Shown here piece after piece: positions 41,945 through 51,011 of a stretch of DNA of 64,000 bases. A program made the position numbers and the translations under genes. The notes under the pieces were generated by a model, which had not been told where the DNA came from, did not search any database, and saw nothing but the letters and a program-made list of their open reading frames with translations. Position 1 is the stretch's first letter. Each line of letters opens with the position of its first letter. Source of the DNA: Staphylococcus debuckii (GTDB lineage: Bacteria > Bacillota > Bacilli > Staphylococcales > Staphylococcaceae); assembly GCF_003718735.1 (NCBI RefSeq), contig NZ_CP033460.1, positions 1,798,001 to 1,862,000 of the forward strand. The letters run 5' to 3'.

Positions 41945-41958
41945 TGTTAACGTTTTCA
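41945..41958 (+). promoter_or_regulatory. Near-consensus cre site before putA
   Basis: TGTTAACGTTTTCA fits TGNAANCGNWNNCA at all fixed positions except one (T for A at position 4). It lies 57-70 nt before the putA ATG. CcpA control of proline catabolism would be sensible. Confidence 0.5.
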
Positions 41959-42014
41959 TACCTTATTGAAACATGATACACTAATTTCAATATAGTTGTA
42001 TGGGAGGAATATCT

Positions 42015-43010
42015 ATGTCACTAGTTAAAGATTTTTTCATCGGTTTGTCTAATAATACATTTCTAAATACCTCAGCAAAGAAATATGGTCCAGTATTAGG
42101 GGCAAGCAAAGTTGTAGTCGGCAACTCCTTAGATGATTTAATTGAAAAAATCCGTGAACTTAACGACAAGGGAATTACAGTTACTGTGGATTGTTTGGGT
42201 GAGTTTGTCGGAACAAAAGAAGAAAGCTTAATCGAAAAGGACATCATCTTAAATGTTCTGCAAGCAATGCATGACAATGATGTTAAAGCACATCTCTCGG
42301 TTAAAATCAGTCAGTTGGGCGCTGAATTCGATTTAGACTTAGCTGAGAAAAACCTTAGAGAAATTGTAGCTAAAGCGAAAGAATTAGATAACAGACATGT
42401 AAATATCGATACTGAAAAATTTGCAGGCTTAGATGATATCTTACATGTATTAGATGATATTTCTAAAGAATATGATAATGTAGGTACGGTGATTCAAGCC
42501 TATCTGTATACAGCTGAAGATATGGTTGAAAAATATCCTCATATCAGATTAAGACTCGTAAAAGGTGCATATAAAGAAAATGCGTCGATTGCTTATCAAA
42601 ATAAAGAAGATATTGATGCAAATTACATTTCTTTGATTGAAAAAAGACTGAAAAATGCGAAGAATTTTACATCTATCGCTACACATGATGATAAAATCAT
42701 CGATCATGTGAAAAAGTTTGTGGAAGATAATAATATTGATAGAGATAGTTTCGAATTCCAAATGTTATTTGGCTTCAGAACTGATTTAGCTTACGCAATT
42801 GCTGACGATAATTATAATTTCTGTATTTATGTACCATTCGGTGATGATTGGTTCGGTTACTTCATGAGACGTTTAGCAGAACGACCACAAAACTTGAATT
42901 TAGCAGCGAAAGAATTCGTTAAGCCAAAAACACTAGCTATTACAGCGGGTGTCATTGCTACATTAATCGGATTATCATCTGCTGCCACTGCTTTAATTAA
43001 GAAAAAATAA
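42015..43010 (+). CDS. putA: Proline dehydrogenase (monofunctional)
   Basis: FAD enzyme oxidising proline to pyrroline-5-carboxylate, 331 residues, TIM-barrel PRODH. Visible: TVDCLGEFV, VKISQLG, NIDTEKFAGLDD, VIQAYLYTAEDM, RLVKGAYKE (substrate contact), THDDKIIDHV, FQMLFGFR and the FAD/proline region CIYVPFGDDWFGYFMRRLAERPQN near 275-298 (quoted in parts: YVPFGDDW, RRLAERPQN). The C-terminus carries a hydrophobic stretch (about 308-327) followed by KKK. The start at 42015 has GGGAGG 8 nt upstream; an ATG at 42000 overlaps that site. Confidence 0.94.
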   Translation: MSLVKDFFIGLSNNTFLNTSAKKYGPVLGASKVVVGNSLDDLIEKIRELNDKGITVTVDCLGEFVGTKEESLIEKDIILNVLQAMHDNDVKAHLSVKISQLGAEFDLDLAEKNLREIVAKAKELDNRHVNIDTEKFAGLDDILHVLDDISKEYDNVGTVIQAYLYTAEDMVEKYPHIRLRLVKGAYKENASIAYQNKEDIDANYISLIEKRLKNAKNFTSIATHDDKIIDHVKKFVEDNNIDRDSFEFQMLFGFRTDLAYAIADDNYNFCIYVPFGDDWFGYFMRRLAERPQNLNLAAKEFVKPKTLAITAGVIATLIGLSSAATALIKKK

Positions 43011-43020
43011 AACAAATAAA

Positions 43021-43059
43021 AGGAAGAAACTTTGGCAGTGAGCCTAAAAGTTTCTTCCT
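43021..43059. terminator. Terminator between putA and ribH
   Basis: Perfect 13-bp stem AGGAAGAAACTTT/AAAGTTTCTTCCT (43021-43033 with 43047-43059) followed by TTTTTT. Convergent genes on both sides. Confidence 0.9.
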
Positions 43060-43076
43060 TTTTTTGAATTTTAAAA

Positions 43077-43538
43077 TTATTTGATTGATTTAAGCAAGTT
43101 TGCCATTTCAATTGCTGCCATTGCAGCTTCTGCTCCCTTGTTTCCAGCTTTAGTTCCAGCGCGTTCCACTGCTTGTTCTATAGTTTCAGTTGTCAACACA
43201 CCGAAAATAACAGGTAAGCTACTCGTATCACTGACTTTAGAAACACCTTTCGCTACTTCATTACATACATAGTCGTAATGTGAAGTGGCTCCGCGGATGA
43301 CACAACCCAAAGTAATAACCGCATCATATTTTCCAGTCTCTGCAAGTTTCTTTGCAGCTAAAGGAATTTCGAATGCACCTGGTACATAAGCAACATCAAT
43401 TTGATTGCTGTCTACTTCGTGTCTTACCAGTACATCTTTCGCGCCTTCTAATAAACGTCCTGTAATAAAGTCATTGAAACGTGAAACTACGATTCCGATT
43501 TTCAAATCTTGTCCTAATAATTTCCCTTCAAAATTCAT
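43077..43538 (-). CDS. ribH: 6,7-dimethyl-8-ribityllumazine synthase
   Basis: Joins 5-amino-6-ribitylaminouracil with dihydroxybutanone phosphate; forms the 60-subunit or pentameric lumazine synthase. Its 153 residues include [24 protein letters not shown] and [14 protein letters not shown] with the active-site His. Start at 43538 after GGAGG with 8-nt spacing. Last gene of the rib operon. Confidence 0.97.
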   Translation of the reverse strand: MNFEGKLLGQDLKIGIVVSRFNDFITGRLLEGAKDVLVRHEVDSNQIDVAYVPGAFEIPLAAKKLAETGKYDAVITLGCVIRGATSHYDYVCNEVAKGVSKVSDTSSLPVIFGVLTTETIEQAVERAGTKAGNKGAEAAMAAIEMANLLKSIK

Positions 43539-43570
43539 TCTGATTTCCTCCAATTTGTTGATTATAAATT

Positions 43571-44752
43571 TTACAGCATGTGACCCATTTTTTCTTTTTT
43601 AGTTTGCAAATAATCATGGTTGTGCTCGCATTCCGGAACAATTAATTCAATTCTATCTGCGACATCAATTCCATAGTATTGCATTCCTTTAAATTTCTCT
43701 GGATTATTACTTAATAAATTAATCTTTTCTATACCGAAATGTTTAAGGATTTCTGCAGCATGATAATAGTCACGAAGATCTTCCTCAAACCCTAAAGCAA
43801 GATTGGCTGTTACTGTATCATAGCCTTGTTCAATCAACTCGTAAGCTTTCAATTTATTAATCAAGCCTATGCCGCGGCCTTCTTGCGGTAGATAAATAAT
43901 CATGCCGTCATTTTGATCAATGTATTCCATTGCTGCTTCTAATTGTGCTCCGCAATCGCATCTTTGGCTGTGGAAAATATCTCCTGTTAAGCATGAAGAA
44001 TGAATACGCACATTTTCTACTTTTTTAATATCACCTTTAACAATAGCTACAATTTCATCGTGAGAATAATCAGATTCAAAGCCATACATATCAAATGTAC
44101 CAAAATCTGTCGGCAGTTTTACTTTTGCTTTAGCGTGCATATGTTGCTCATGTGTTCTGCGGTAGTGTACGAGTGCTTCAATAGAAATCATTTTCAGATT
44201 GTGCGCTTCTTTAAATTGTTGTAACTGATCTCCTTTTGCCATAGTTCCGTCTGCATTCATGATTTCACAAATCAAACCAGCCGGCTTAGCACCTGTCATT
44301 GTCGCTAAATCAACTGCCGCTTCTGTATGGCCATTTCTGACCAGCACTCCTCCAGCTCTGGCAATGAGTGGGAACAGATGGCCAGGACGGTTGAAATCTT
44401 CCGGTTTCGCTTCATTTGAAATTAAAGCTTTGGCCGTCATCATTCGTTCATTTGCACTAATACCTGTTGTTGTATCCACATGGTCCACACTTTCTGTAAA
44501 AGCAGTGCCAAATGCATCGCTGTTATCTTTAACCATAGGCGTCAAATTGAGACGCTCTGCAAGTGATGGTGCTAGCGGTGCACAAATTAAACCACGCCCT
44601 TCTTGTGCCATAAAGTTAACGGTATTATCACTCATAAACTCTGTAACAGCTACTAAATCACCTTCATTTTCACGGTCCTCATTATCTACTACAATGATAC
44701 TTTCTCCTGCTTTCAATGCTTCAACAGCAGATTCTATACTATCGAATTTCAT
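43571..44752 (-). CDS. ribBA: Bifunctional DHBP synthase / GTP cyclohydrolase II
   Basis: Supplies both riboflavin precursors. N-terminal DHBP synthase domain (1 to about 200) with [13 protein letters not shown] and [14 protein letters not shown]-terminal GTP cyclohydrolase II (about 205-393) with zinc cysteines in [15 protein letters not shown] and the active-site [11 protein letters not shown]. Its 393 residues are standard. Third gene of the rib operon, 15 bp after ribE. Confidence 0.97.
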   Translation of the reverse strand: MKFDSIESAVEALKAGESIIVVDNEDRENEGDLVAVTEFMSDNTVNFMAQEGRGLICAPLAPSLAERLNLTPMVKDNSDAFGTAFTESVDHVDTTTGISANERMMTAKALISNEAKPEDFNRPGHLFPLIARAGGVLVRNGHTEAAVDLATMTGAKPAGLICEIMNADGTMAKGDQLQQFKEAHNLKMISIEALVHYRRTHEQHMHAKAKVKLPTDFGTFDMYGFESDYSHDEIVAIVKGDIKKVENVRIHSSCLTGDIFHSQRCDCGAQLEAAMEYIDQNDGMIIYLPQEGRGIGLINKLKAYELIEQGYDTVTANLALGFEEDLRDYYHAAEILKHFGIEKINLLSNNPEKFKGMQYYGIDVADRIELIVPECEHNHDYLQTKKEKMGHML

Positions 44753-44767
44753 CTCAATCCACTCCTA

Positions 44768-45400
44768 TCAAAATCCGAACTGACTTAATTTATCTTTAGT
44801 CAATCCAGATTCATCTTTTGAAATTGCTTTTTGAACGTATTTAAATAACATATCCGCTTCCAAATGCACTTTATCCCCTACTTTTTTCGTACTTAAAATC
44901 GTTGCACGTTTCGTTTCAGGTATTAAATGAATATCAAATTGACCATTGTCTAAACGGAAAATAGTTAAGCTGACGCCATCTACCGTAATGGAACCTTGTT
45001 GTACCATTTGCGAGGTCAGTGTTGTTGGACATTGAACCGTGACAATATTGGAATTAGCTGATGGTTGAATTCGACGTATCGTTCCGACGTCATCAACGTG
45101 ACCTAATACAAAATGGCCACCAAATCTTCCTTGACTGGGCATCGCACGTTCTAAATTAACCGCACTGCCTTTACGTAATTCAGAGAGATATGTTTTATTT
45201 TCAGTGCCTTTAATCACTTGAACATCAAAGGTTTGGTTATTAAAAGAAATTACAGTTAAGCAAGCACCATTGACACTGATAGAATCACCGATATGAATGT
45301 CTTGCAAGATAGTGTGACATTCAATCGTCAACTTCATGACATTTTGTTCTGAAGCAGTCTGGACGACTGTTCCGACTTCTTCAACTATGCCGGTAAACAT
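44768..45400 (-). CDS. ribE: Riboflavin synthase alpha chain
   Basis: Dismutates two lumazines to riboflavin. The 210 residues consist of two lumazine-binding repeats: MFTGIVEEVGTV at the start and FVLGHVDDVGTI near residue 100, with matching SVNGACLTV and TVDGVSLTI blocks in each half. Begins 6 bp after the ribD stop. Confidence 0.96.
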   Translation of the reverse strand: MFTGIVEEVGTVVQTASEQNVMKLTIECHTILQDIHIGDSISVNGACLTVISFNNQTFDVQVIKGTENKTYLSELRKGSAVNLERAMPSQGRFGGHFVLGHVDDVGTIRRIQPSANSNIVTVQCPTTLTSQMVQQGSITVDGVSLTIFRLDNGQFDIHLIPETKRATILSTKKVGDKVHLEADMLFKYVQKAISKDESGLTKDKLSQFGF

Positions 45401-45406
45401 ATAAGA

Positions 45407-46456
45407 TCACTTCTTTCTTAGTGAAACTTTAATATTTTGATCGATGATTTCAGAGTTGGCAATTTCAAATTGAGGAATTTTATCCAAGGAAAGTACATGG
45501 TCAGTTTGATAGAACTGATATTTCCCTGAACCTCCAATAACTTTCGGGGCGTAATAAATGATGAGTGTTTGAACACACTCAGATTGGAGAAATTGAGAAG
45601 ATACATTAGGTCCAGCTTCTACATAGAGCGAACCTATACCTTTATGGTATAAATCATGTAAAATATTTTTAATAGAACAATCTTCTAATTGTATGATTTT
45701 AACTTGATCAGAATGTTCTTTGTTCAGCATTTCATTATTTTCTGTATACAACCAGACTGGCGTTTGCTGGTCATGAAAAATCTTCTGTTCCAGATTTAAG
45801 CGGCCGCTTCTATCTAATATTACTCTAACAGGCTGTCGTTCGCCTTCTAGTCTGACCGTTAAACTCGGATTATCCGCTTCAGCTGTTCCAGCTCCTGTTA
45901 ACAAAGCGTCATGACGCGCACGGTGTTTGAATACATCTTGTTTAACACCTAGATTAGTAATCCATTGACTCTGCCCATAATCGGTCGCTTGTTTACCATC
46001 TAAACTTACACTGACTTTCAATGTGACTTCTGGAATATTCTCAGATTTCGCATTAAAGAAGTCTTTATACATGAGCTCAGCTTCGGCTTGATACTGATAT
46101 TCCACTTCAATGCCAGCAGATTGCAAAATATCATCTCCTGGAGAATCGAGCGAAATATCTTTCATGGCATACACTACTTTTTTTATACCTGCTTCAATGA
46201 TTTTATTGACGCAAGGCGGTGTGGAACCAAAGTGTGTGCATGGTTCTAAGGATACATAAATCGTAGCGCCTTGTGCTTGGTCACCAGCCATATCTAAAGC
46301 TTGAACTTCTGCGTGACGTTCACCTTGCTTGAGATGTGCGCCTAAACCCACTATACGGCCATCCTTTACGACTACTGAGCCGACTGCTGGATTTACACCT
46401 GTCTGACCCTCTGCCATTTTTGCCAGTTGTATTGCATTTTGTAAAAATCGATTCAA
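45407..46456 (-). CDS. ribD: Bifunctional riboflavin deaminase/reductase
   Basis: Performs steps 2 and 3 of riboflavin synthesis from the GTP cyclohydrolase II product. N-terminal zinc deaminase (about 1-140) with GERHAEVQAL and EPCTHFGSTPPC; C-terminal reductase (about 145-349) with VSLDGK and GAGTAEADNPSL. 349 residues. The start is TTG at 46456-46454 (MNRFLQNA), preceded by GAGGTGA. That site begins right after the leader terminator. First gene of the operon. Confidence 0.95.
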   Translation of the reverse strand: MNRFLQNAIQLAKMAEGQTGVNPAVGSVVVKDGRIVGLGAHLKQGERHAEVQALDMAGDQAQGATIYVSLEPCTHFGSTPPCVNKIIEAGIKKVVYAMKDISLDSPGDDILQSAGIEVEYQYQAEAELMYKDFFNAKSENIPEVTLKVSVSLDGKQATDYGQSQWITNLGVKQDVFKHRARHDALLTGAGTAEADNPSLTVRLEGERQPVRVILDRSGRLNLEQKIFHDQQTPVWLYTENNEMLNKEHSDQVKIIQLEDCSIKNILHDLYHKGIGSLYVEAGPNVSSQFLQSECVQTLIIYYAPKVIGGSGKYQFYQTDHVLSLDKIPQFEIANSEIIDQNIKVSLRKK

Positions 46457-46476
46457 ACAATCACCTCATTAAAAAA

Positions 46477-46503
46477 CCGTTGCCAAATAAAAATGGACAA
46501 CGG
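46477..46503 (-). terminator. Riboswitch-controlled terminator before ribD
   Basis: On the minus strand CCGTTGTCC pairs with GGCAACGG and is followed by TTTTTT. It ends 14 nt before the ribD Shine-Dalgarno, as expected for an FMN-controlled attenuator. Confidence 0.85.
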
Positions 46504-46639
46504 GAAATAGAATTTATCATCATTTATCTTTGAAAATTGAAAAGTTTAGTATAAAGGCATACCTAAATAAGACCACTTAAACTAAAACTTTTTTAAATCA
46601 TATAGATAAATAAGTTTCACATTTAATGATGTTCTTCAT

Positions 46640-46764
46640 TCTTTCTCCCATCCAGACTATACTGTCGGCTCTAGATTTCCACTAGATCAGCCATATTCAA
46701 AAAAGAATACAGGTCGCAGGCTTTAATTTACTGCCGGTTGGGAATTTCACCCTGCCCCGAAAGA
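46640..46764 (-). promoter_or_regulatory. FMN riboswitch (RFN element) of the rib operon
   Basis: Conserved RFN blocks in order on the minus strand: TTCGGGGCAGGGTGAAATTCCC-type start (46762-46741), ACCGGCAGTA, AGCCTGCGA, a variable stem, GATCTAGTGGAAATCTAG, AGCCGACAGTATAGTCTGGATGGGAGAAAG-type end (about 46670-46641). FMN binding should favour the downstream terminator and cut rib expression. Confidence 0.95.
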
Positions 46765-46867
46765 ATTTTTATGAAATTGTTTCTGAATCAATAAGAGTTA
46801 CTCAAAATCTTAACTCATGAATTAATCATATCTTATTTTTATCAATCTTACAATAACAAAAGCTTAT

Positions 46868-48349
46868 CTAGCGTATTTGTTCATGAAAATCATATAAACT
46901 TTTAACTGCTTGCACAGATTGACGCACAATCATGTTTACACCATTACGTGCTTGATTAATGCCGTTGGTAATTTGTCCGATAGCAATAAGATGAGGCAGC
47001 GTACCATGTCGCGGACTGATTACCTGATTAGTTTCAGGTACGATTTGAATCCCTCCCATTGGGTGAGGTTGTACAATTTGTCTATTAGCGATATCTACAA
47101 TAAAAGCATCGTCATCATCTAAATCTTTCAATTGTGTTTTTGGACCGGTGGCATTAATCACTACGTTGAAATAATCGAGCTCGTCTTGATTATGATATTT
47201 AAAGACGTACGTTTCATTTTTATATTGTACATCTGCTAAATCTTTTTTAACTACTACATGTCCAGCAGTAATTTCTTCGATTAGCAATCGTGCTGTGCTA
47301 GGAGGCATCGGATTGGAGTTGGCTTTTAAAATCGGCATGTATTTTTTCATAAAGGCTTCTTGGTCTTGCAAACTCAAACTATTCCATATCCAGTTCATAT
47401 TTTCTTTAATAGTTTCAAGTATACTTTGGAAGACTCCTAATATTTCAGGATGCGCCAAATCATATTTCAAATCTTTAATCGGATCCCCTACTTTACGATG
47501 AATCAACTCTTGTAATGGAATATTGTAGTCTTCACATTCCTGTTCAAATAACCGTATCATAGATTCTAAGGGAACTACTCCAAAATGCGAGCGCAAAATA
47601 CTTTCGAAATTTTCTTTTGTAATATGGTTTAGAGTAATATCAATCATATTTCCACGCACACTTGGAAACTCTCCGTGTCTGCTCGTAGCAGTAATCGGCA
47701 AATTAGGATGATGTTTAACCACATAACGTATGACATCTAAACTCGATAAGCCTGTGCCGATAATCGCAATATCATCAGTGCTGTCCACTTCATTTAGCGT
47801 TTCATAAGTCGGATAAGGTGATGGAATATAACCCTTCAGACCTTTCAAATGATAAGGATCGTGATATGCCATCGTACCTACTGTCAAGAAGACATAGTCG
47901 TACTGTCTGCATGCTTCTTGCTGGTGATTGGTACATACAAAATATTGAATTCTGGCATTTTCCTCAAAACCTTGTTCTAAATACATTTCAGTGGCTTTTT
48001 CCGTAATTAAATGAATGTTGCTGTATTGTTGATTGAATTTTTCTAAATAGCTTTTCATATAATGTCCGAATACAAATCGCGGTAAATATGTAGCATTATC
48101 AATTTTAAATTGATTTTGAGTTTCATACCAACTGAAAAATTCTGAGGCATCATGAGCATTCAGCGACATGTCTTTACTTGGCAAATTAATGAGTAGTTGC
48201 GCACTATCATTTTGAAAAGGCACCCCTTGCCCCATATTTTGAGGATCATCATACACATCAATGTCTAGTTCACTAAAATATGAATGAGCTTCTAATTGAC
48301 GTAAAATACTGACACCTGCCGTGCCCATTCCAATAATTGCGACCCGCAT
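46868..48349 (-). CDS. FAD/NAD(P)-binding protein (HCN-like N-terminal domain, DUF-type)
   Basis: A 493-residue flavoprotein with the dinucleotide motif VAIIGMGTAGVSILRQLEAH (residues 3-22), DVYDDPQNMGQGVPF, a second NAD-type motif DIAIIGTGLSSLDVIRYV (near 163) and INATGP near residue 415. This is the FAD_NAD(P)_binding_9 type arrangement seen in YdhS-like proteins. Substrate unknown. Start at 48349 after GGAGG; ten more in-frame codons upstream are unlikely. Lies downstream of sagB with a terminator between. Confidence 0.8.
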   Translation of the reverse strand: MRVAIIGMGTAGVSILRQLEAHSYFSELDIDVYDDPQNMGQGVPFQNDSAQLLINLPSKDMSLNAHDASEFFSWYETQNQFKIDNATYLPRFVFGHYMKSYLEKFNQQYSNIHLITEKATEMYLEQGFEENARIQYFVCTNHQQEACRQYDYVFLTVGTMAYHDPYHLKGLKGYIPSPYPTYETLNEVDSTDDIAIIGTGLSSLDVIRYVVKHHPNLPITATSRHGEFPSVRGNMIDITLNHITKENFESILRSHFGVVPLESMIRLFEQECEDYNIPLQELIHRKVGDPIKDLKYDLAHPEILGVFQSILETIKENMNWIWNSLSLQDQEAFMKKYMPILKANSNPMPPSTARLLIEEITAGHVVVKKDLADVQYKNETYVFKYHNQDELDYFNVVINATGPKTQLKDLDDDDAFIVDIANRQIVQPHPMGGIQIVPETNQVISPRHGTLPHLIAIGQITNGINQARNGVNMIVRQSVQAVKSLYDFHEQIR

Positions 48350-48415
48350 TTTATTTCCTCCTCTATATTTCCGATTCACTCTATAGTTTCATTACCTATT
48401 ATGCAATAAAAACAA

Positions 48416-48463
48416 ATAAAGCGAAACAATTAAAACTGTTGCGTTTCAATTCTTCCGCTTTAT
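48416..48463 (-). terminator. sagB terminator
   Basis: Stem ATAAAGCG/CGCTTTAT (48416-48423 with 48456-48463) with an inner GAAAC/GTTTC pairing, followed on the minus strand by TTTGTTTTTATT. Confidence 0.7.
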
Positions 48464-48481
48464 AGAAAAGTTTAAATTTAT

Positions 48482-49327
48482 TTATTGATGTTGTTTATCG
48501 TCTTTATAGACAAATAACTTGAAGTATTTACCCTCTGTATTAATTTTCTTATAGAAATCTGCAATTAAGGAAGCGTTACTTTCTGCCCATTTAATATCAG
48601 TTGCATATTGATGTTCTCCTGGATTTTTCGGATTCCATCTCATACTATAAAGTGTATTTTGATCTGGGTTTGATAAGAAATGAGAGTGAATAAAATCAGC
48701 TCCCCCATCTATTGCTTTTTCAGGTGTATCCCAATTATGTTTCTTAGCATATTCTGCACCCGTTTTAATAGGGTCTTTATCTAATGCGCCTACACCGTAA
48801 AAGTTATAATATTTCTTACCGTCTATTTCGACACCTTTGGATAAATCACTCTTCACAGCACCTGTTTCTAAAATAGCATGTGAAATTAAGTATACTTCAT
48901 TAACATGACGTTTCTTGGCTGCTTTCATAAAGTCGTCAGTATGTGCAAGTAATGTAGGACGGTCTGCTAACATGCGTTTGATACGATTTTTTTCAATACC
49001 TTGGTATTTAGATAAATCTAAGAATTGATAGCGTTGAACTTTATCATTGATAAAATTTTTACTATTCATTGCATTTTTAATTTCAGTACCTGTCGCGTCA
49101 TGCCATCTATCATTCTTATCAGATACTTGCTGACTCGTATAGTTATCAATTTGCTTTTTAGCAGCTTTGTCTAAAGTGACGTTAAGATGCTCCACTGTTT
49201 CTACTTTCTTTACATGTTTAAAGAATATTTGGTCAGAAATCATAGAAAAGAAAAGCGCTCCTGCTGCCGCTAAAATAACAAGTAGCCCTATAATAGCTAT
49301 AATAGAGCCCTTCTTATGTTTCGTCAT
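48482..49327 (-). CDS. sagB: Membrane-anchored N-acetylglucosaminidase SagB
   Basis: Cleaves GlcNAc-MurNAc bonds in nascent glycan chains, shortening them to mature length. Of its 281 residues, an N-terminal membrane anchor takes about 9-32; the glucosaminidase (GH73-like) domain takes about 100-275 with the catalytic Glu in SHAILETGAVKSDLS and YYNFYGVGALDKDP. Length and locus fit S. aureus SagB (about 284 residues), which works with the membrane protein SpdC. Monocistronic. Confidence 0.9.
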   Translation of the reverse strand: MTKHKKGSIIAIIGLLVILAAAGALFFSMISDQIFFKHVKKVETVEHLNVTLDKAAKKQIDNYTSQQVSDKNDRWHDATGTEIKNAMNSKNFINDKVQRYQFLDLSKYQGIEKNRIKRMLADRPTLLAHTDDFMKAAKKRHVNEVYLISHAILETGAVKSDLSKGVEIDGKKYYNFYGVGALDKDPIKTGAEYAKKHNWDTPEKAIDGGADFIHSHFLSNPDQNTLYSMRWNPKNPGEHQYATDIKWAESNASLIADFYKKINTEGKYFKLFVYKDDKQHQ

Positions 49328-49555
49328 AATTACACCTCTTAGGTCAAGTTGAATTATAAAATTATAAATTCGGATATTAAACTATATCACTTTTTAAGTA
49401 TAAAAAGCCATTTTGACTCTCCACCCATTATCTTATCATATCTTTGAAGCTGTCACGGCTTTGAAGTCAGAATGTAATATTGTTGTATTCTCTAGCTAAT
49501 ATTTTGATACTTTCAGTAATATTTATAAGTAATTTTTCCTTTCAAAAATAAAATA

Positions 49556-49592
49556 ACCTGTTGAATCCAACAAAAAACTGCATTCAACAGGT
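49556..49592 (-). terminator. Terminator after the small gene at 49642
   Basis: Perfect 11-bp stem ACCTGTTGAAT/ATTCAACAGGT (49556-49566 with 49582-49592). Confidence 0.75.
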
Positions 49593-49641
49593 AAAATTCC
49601 ACTATTTAAACAGTGTCAACGAATTATCGTGACTTCAACGC

Positions 49642-49863
49642 TTATTCAGGACGTTTATAATCCATCATGATAAAGCTTGCTGCTTCTGATTTATTTTTAT
49701 AATAGTAACGATTTAAATCGATAGTCCCTTCGATTGTGCCATCGCGATACATCATTTCATTAGTCATATTATTAATCATTACAAAATCCGAGCAATCTTT
49801 AATCATATCTAATTCGTCATGACGTGCAAAAAAGTGTTCTAAGTTCAAATGTGCGTAATCCAT
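49642..49863 (-). CDS. Small conserved staphylococcal protein, unknown function
   Basis: A 73-residue acidic, aromatic-rich protein (ARHDELDMIKDCSDFVMINN ... LNRYYYKNKSEAASFIMMDY). No membrane segment or known motif. GGGAGG precedes the ATG, and it has its own terminator, so I take it as a real gene. Divergent from sigS. Function not recognised. Confidence 0.7.
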   Translation of the reverse strand: MDYAHLNLEHFFARHDELDMIKDCSDFVMINNMTNEMMYRDGTIEGTIDLNRYYYKNKSEAASFIMMDYKRPE

Positions 49864-50071
49864 AGAATCCTCCCGTCTTATTTTTTCAAATGTTGCTGAA
49901 TTTTATTAATTAGTCATATTTAGCTTTAAATCTTTAAAATAAATTGATTTCTGTTCTTCTATTTAACACCTATTTCGCTTATTAAGCAAATGAAACTCAC
50001 TTATAAATTAAGTAAGATAGAAAACACCAGAAATAATATAATATGCATCTACCCAAAAGGAGGTATAACTT

Positions 50072-50566
50072 GTGAATATTGAGCATCAAATCAGTCGCAA
50101 TAAAGGCATTATCTACTCGCTGCTGCATAAATACAATATTCGATATGACAGCGAAGAATATGCACAACTATTAACGATTAAAATGTGGGAATTGATACGT
50201 CAATTTGACATGTCTATCCATAATAGCATGAGCTGTTATTTATTTCAAAGACTCCATTTTTATCTCGTCGATTTGTTCAGAAGTAAAGGAAGACAACCAG
50301 AATTATGTACTATCAATACGGAAACCCTTGAATTAAATCATTCACTTCAAGTGAAGCATCCAAATGTCTTACCGCTCATGACTGCAGATTACTATCACTT
50401 GCTGAATGAACACGAGCGTATGTGGTTGAATCTCAAATTATTTGGTTTTAAACAATTTGAAATTCAGAAATTGATGGATAAATCAGCAACTTCCATTCGC
50501 AAATATCAGCAACGTGCACGTTTGAAATTAGAACCGCTCCGACAATTTTTGAAAGGAGGCATGTAA
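50072..50566 (+). CDS. sigS: RNA polymerase sigma factor SigS (ECF-like)
   Basis: A 164-residue sigma-70-family protein of the ECF size class. The N-terminal region 2 is visible (EYAQLLTIKMWELIRQFDMS and SCYLFQRLHFYLVDLFRS), and region 4 with a helix-turn-helix is C-terminal (LFGFKQFEIQKLMDKSATSIRKYQQRARLKL). In S. aureus SigS responds to DNA damage and cell-wall stress. Start is GTG with AAGGAGGT 7 nt upstream. Its last codons contain the ribosome site for the next gene. No anti-sigma gene is recognisable beside it, except that the convergent membrane protein at 50995 might be considered. Confidence 0.9.
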   Translation: MNIEHQISRNKGIIYSLLHKYNIRYDSEEYAQLLTIKMWELIRQFDMSIHNSMSCYLFQRLHFYLVDLFRSKGRQPELCTINTETLELNHSLQVKHPNVLPLMTADYYHLLNEHERMWLNLKLFGFKQFEIQKLMDKSATSIRKYQQRARLKLEPLRQFLKGGM

Positions 50567-50567
50567 A

Positions 50568-51011
50568 TTGGTCGAGACGCGTCAACACCCTGTTATCATT
50601 TACATGAAATCTTATCCGCATCAATGTTTCCAAGTTGAATGTGTCTATAATATTTTTCGTAAATTGACCAAACACTCTATAAAAAAGTATTTAGACTTAC
50701 TAGTACGAATGCATCCGCTGCCAAAAAATGTTTTTTCATCAGACTTAAAACAATTATTGAATATACGTAAGCATTTGCCCTTAATTGTGGATACAAAGAC
50801 GATTCTGTTTCCTATCAAACATACACAAGCCGCCTTGCAGTATTTTATCAACGGAATGCAGATTACGAGTATTAAACCAGAACAGCAACATACACGTGTG
50901 ATCTTTTCAAACGGTCAACATCTCATCATTCACGCACCTTACAACTACGTTCATCGCAAATGGTTAGAATGTATTTTCTTACACTATTTTATGTTTATTG
51001 TACGCGATTAA
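50568..51011 (+). CDS. ComK-like protein, coupled to sigS
   Basis: A 147-residue protein starting at TTG (50568-50570), one base after the sigS stop. AAAGGAGG (50552-50559) lies inside the sigS 3' end. The centre and C-terminus resemble ComK: LIVDTKTILFPIKHTQAAL corresponds to the ComK FPTxSP region, GMQITSIKP and RVIFSNGQHLIIHAPYNYVH follow the ComK order (I-x-x-I ... F-x-N-G-x-x-L). Bacillus ComK is longer (about 190 residues). I believe this matches the gene called ecfX after sigS in S. aureus, but cannot verify it. DNA binding and competence control are inferred. Confidence 0.65.
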   Translation: MVETRQHPVIIYMKSYPHQCFQVECVYNIFRKLTKHSIKKYLDLLVRMHPLPKNVFSSDLKQLLNIRKHLPLIVDTKTILFPIKHTQAALQYFINGMQITSIKPEQQHTRVIFSNGQHLIIHAPYNYVHRKWLECIFLHYFMFIVRD

